Shown: positions 63,217 to 64,000 of the stretch, piece by piece
How positions within the stretch are numbered: position 1 is the first letter of the stretch
Layout of the letters: the number at the start of each line of letters is the position of its first letter
Source of the DNA: Bradyrhizobium japonicum USDA 6
Lineage (GTDB): Bacteria; Pseudomonadota; Alphaproteobacteria; Rhizobiales; Xanthobacteraceae
Reading direction: 5' to 3'
DNA length: 64,000 nt
Assembly: GCF_000284375.1 (NCBI RefSeq)
Contig: NC_017249.1
Location: 5,992,001 to 6,056,000, forward strand
Position numbers and translations under genes: made by a program
Notes under the pieces: model-generated
Seen by the model: the letters and a program-made list of their open reading frames with translations, nothing else
What the model was told of the DNA's origin: nothing
The model's database searches: none

Positions 63217-64000
63217 GCGGCAACACTCTCGCCTGTACGCGGCCGGTAGGCCGGTGCGTCCGGGAACAGGCCGCGGCGGATGCCGACGAGGCCGATCAGA
63301 GCGTCTTCGCGCGCGCTGTCATTCGAATCCGTCACCGCCTTGGCCAGCGCCCGATCGACGCTGGTCAACAGCTCGCTCGGCATTCCTCCACCGGCATGGC
63401 TGCGGCAAGCGATGGCGAGCTGATCAAGCATGTCGTCGATGACGGCAATGGTGGTTGCCGCAAGCCCATAGCGGGCGCGGCGCAGGTCGATGATATTGAT
63501 CCCGATTCGAAGCTGCACGAGGCTGTCGGCATCGCGGCGATCGCTTTCGGAGAGGAAGGCGATCCGCTGCACCAGAAGGCCAAGACGGTGCAGCATGAGG
63601 CCGGCAAACTCTGCCCGATCATGCTTGCCACGGCGCTCGGCAGCGACCGCGAGCGTCTTCCAGCTCGACAGCACCAGGCGATGGGTGACCCACTCTGCGC
63701 CCACGCCGCGCGCGATCCGCGTCACGAGCTCGGCGATGACGACGCCGACGAAGAAGGCGACCGCCGAATTGGCATAGGATGCGAAGTCCGCGCTGTAGGT
63801 CGATTGCAGCGCCAACAGCGTTGCGGTGTTGGCCGCGAGCGCCATGCCTGTTCCCGCCGTTGCCGGCCGTCCGATCAGCAAGCCGTAGAGCAGAAAGGTC
63901 GGCGCCAGCGCGACGATCAGAACCTCGATATGAGAGATCGCCGGCACCAGCGCGAACAGATAGATCGCGACGACAACGATGGCGACCAGCGACCACAGGC
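63213..64000 (-). CDS. FUSC family efflux transporter (AaeB-like), C-terminal part
   Basis: The frame is open to the right edge, so the N-terminus is outside the window. The visible 260 residues include helices (LIVALAPTFLLYGLLIG; AFFVGVVIAELVTRIARGVG) and a cytosolic domain with LRIGINIIDLRRARYGLAAT and the end TGESVAA. This matches the C-terminal half of FUSC-type aromatic acid exporters. It is first in the operon with DUF1656 and the HlyD adaptor. Confidence 0.88.
   Translation of the reverse strand, partial: LWSLVAIVVVAIYLFALVPAISHIEVLIVALAPTFLLYGLLIGRPATAGTGMALAANTATLLALQSTYSADFASYANSAVAFFVGVVIAELVTRIARGVGAEWVTHRLVLSSWKTLAVAAERRGKHDRAEFAGLMLHRLGLLVQRIAFLSESDRRDADSLVQLRIGINIIDLRRARYGLAATTIAVIDDMLDQLAIACRSHAGGGMPSELLTSVDRALAKAVTDSNDSAREDALIGLVGIRRGLFPDAPAYRPRTGESVAA

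Overview
The window looks like chromosomal DNA of a GC-rich alphaproteobacterium, most probably Bradyrhizobium or a close relative. This is an inference from several signs: ICE/Irr-type iron boxes, Rhizobiales-style palindromic intergenic repeats, IalB and DUF6894 proteins, abundant ABC/TTT/MFS/RND transporters and many small regulators. I saw no rRNA, CRISPR array, phage integrase or insertion sequence. One tRNA gene is present (tRNA-Gln, CTG anticodon).

Layout. 0-3.2 kb: iron uptake on the minus strand (PKHD hydroxylase running off the left edge, Fiu-like TonB receptor, small protein) with ICE-like boxes. 3.5-8.4 kb: RND efflux adaptor and pump, then an IalB-like secreted protein. 8.4-11.5 kb: arylsulfatase and a divergent TetR regulator. 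11.5-16.1 kb: a Liv-type branched-chain/amide ABC importer operon, with livH broken by a frameshift. 16.5-19.1 kb: DUF1428, an alpha/beta-hydrolase plus metacaspase pair that looks like one frameshifted gene, and tRNA-Gln. 19.3-27.6 kb: a catabolic operon (DapA-like aldolase, FAD-linked dehydrogenase, DUF1537 acid-sugar kinase, PdxA, Fe-alcohol dehydrogenase, TctC-type binding protein) with a divergent IclR regulator. 27.6-32.2 kb: RNase Z, a two-domain ABM membrane protein, guanine deaminase and a Bcr/CflA exporter. 32.6-38.9 kb: an alpha/beta-hydrolase fold protein lacking its nucleophile, GntR regulator, aldehyde dehydrogenase, MFS transporter, two repeat clusters and an amidase. 38.9-45.5 kb: TetR plus a second RND efflux system, a TauE-like exporter and two small ORFs. 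45.7-51.1 kb: three related LuxR-type regulators, one AraC regulator, a DUF6894 protein and an outer-membrane barrel remnant. 51.4-54.5 kb: small secreted and hypothetical proteins, a MaoC-like protein and an MltB-like transglycosylase. 54.6-61.5 kb: an AroE-like protein overlapping a Baeyer-Villiger-type monooxygenase, then acyl-CoA synthetase, a DUF2961/GH172-like protein and an acyl-CoA dehydrogenase. 61.5-64 kb: three very short membrane ORFs and an Aae-like HlyD/DUF1656/FUSC efflux operon running off the right edge.

Most genes form small catabolic or transport operons, each with a local regulator encoded divergently. The most notable observations are the hydrolase-metacaspase locus, a pair of tiny membrane proteins sharing an AHAxDAxR motif, a 73-residue protein ending in Gly-Gly, an alpha/beta hydrolase whose catalytic Ser is Gly, and tandem ICE boxes. 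Three genes (RND adaptor, livH, hydrolase-metacaspase) each appear to lack one base in a short homopolymer. This could be assembly error or real decay and should be settled before those genes are interpreted.
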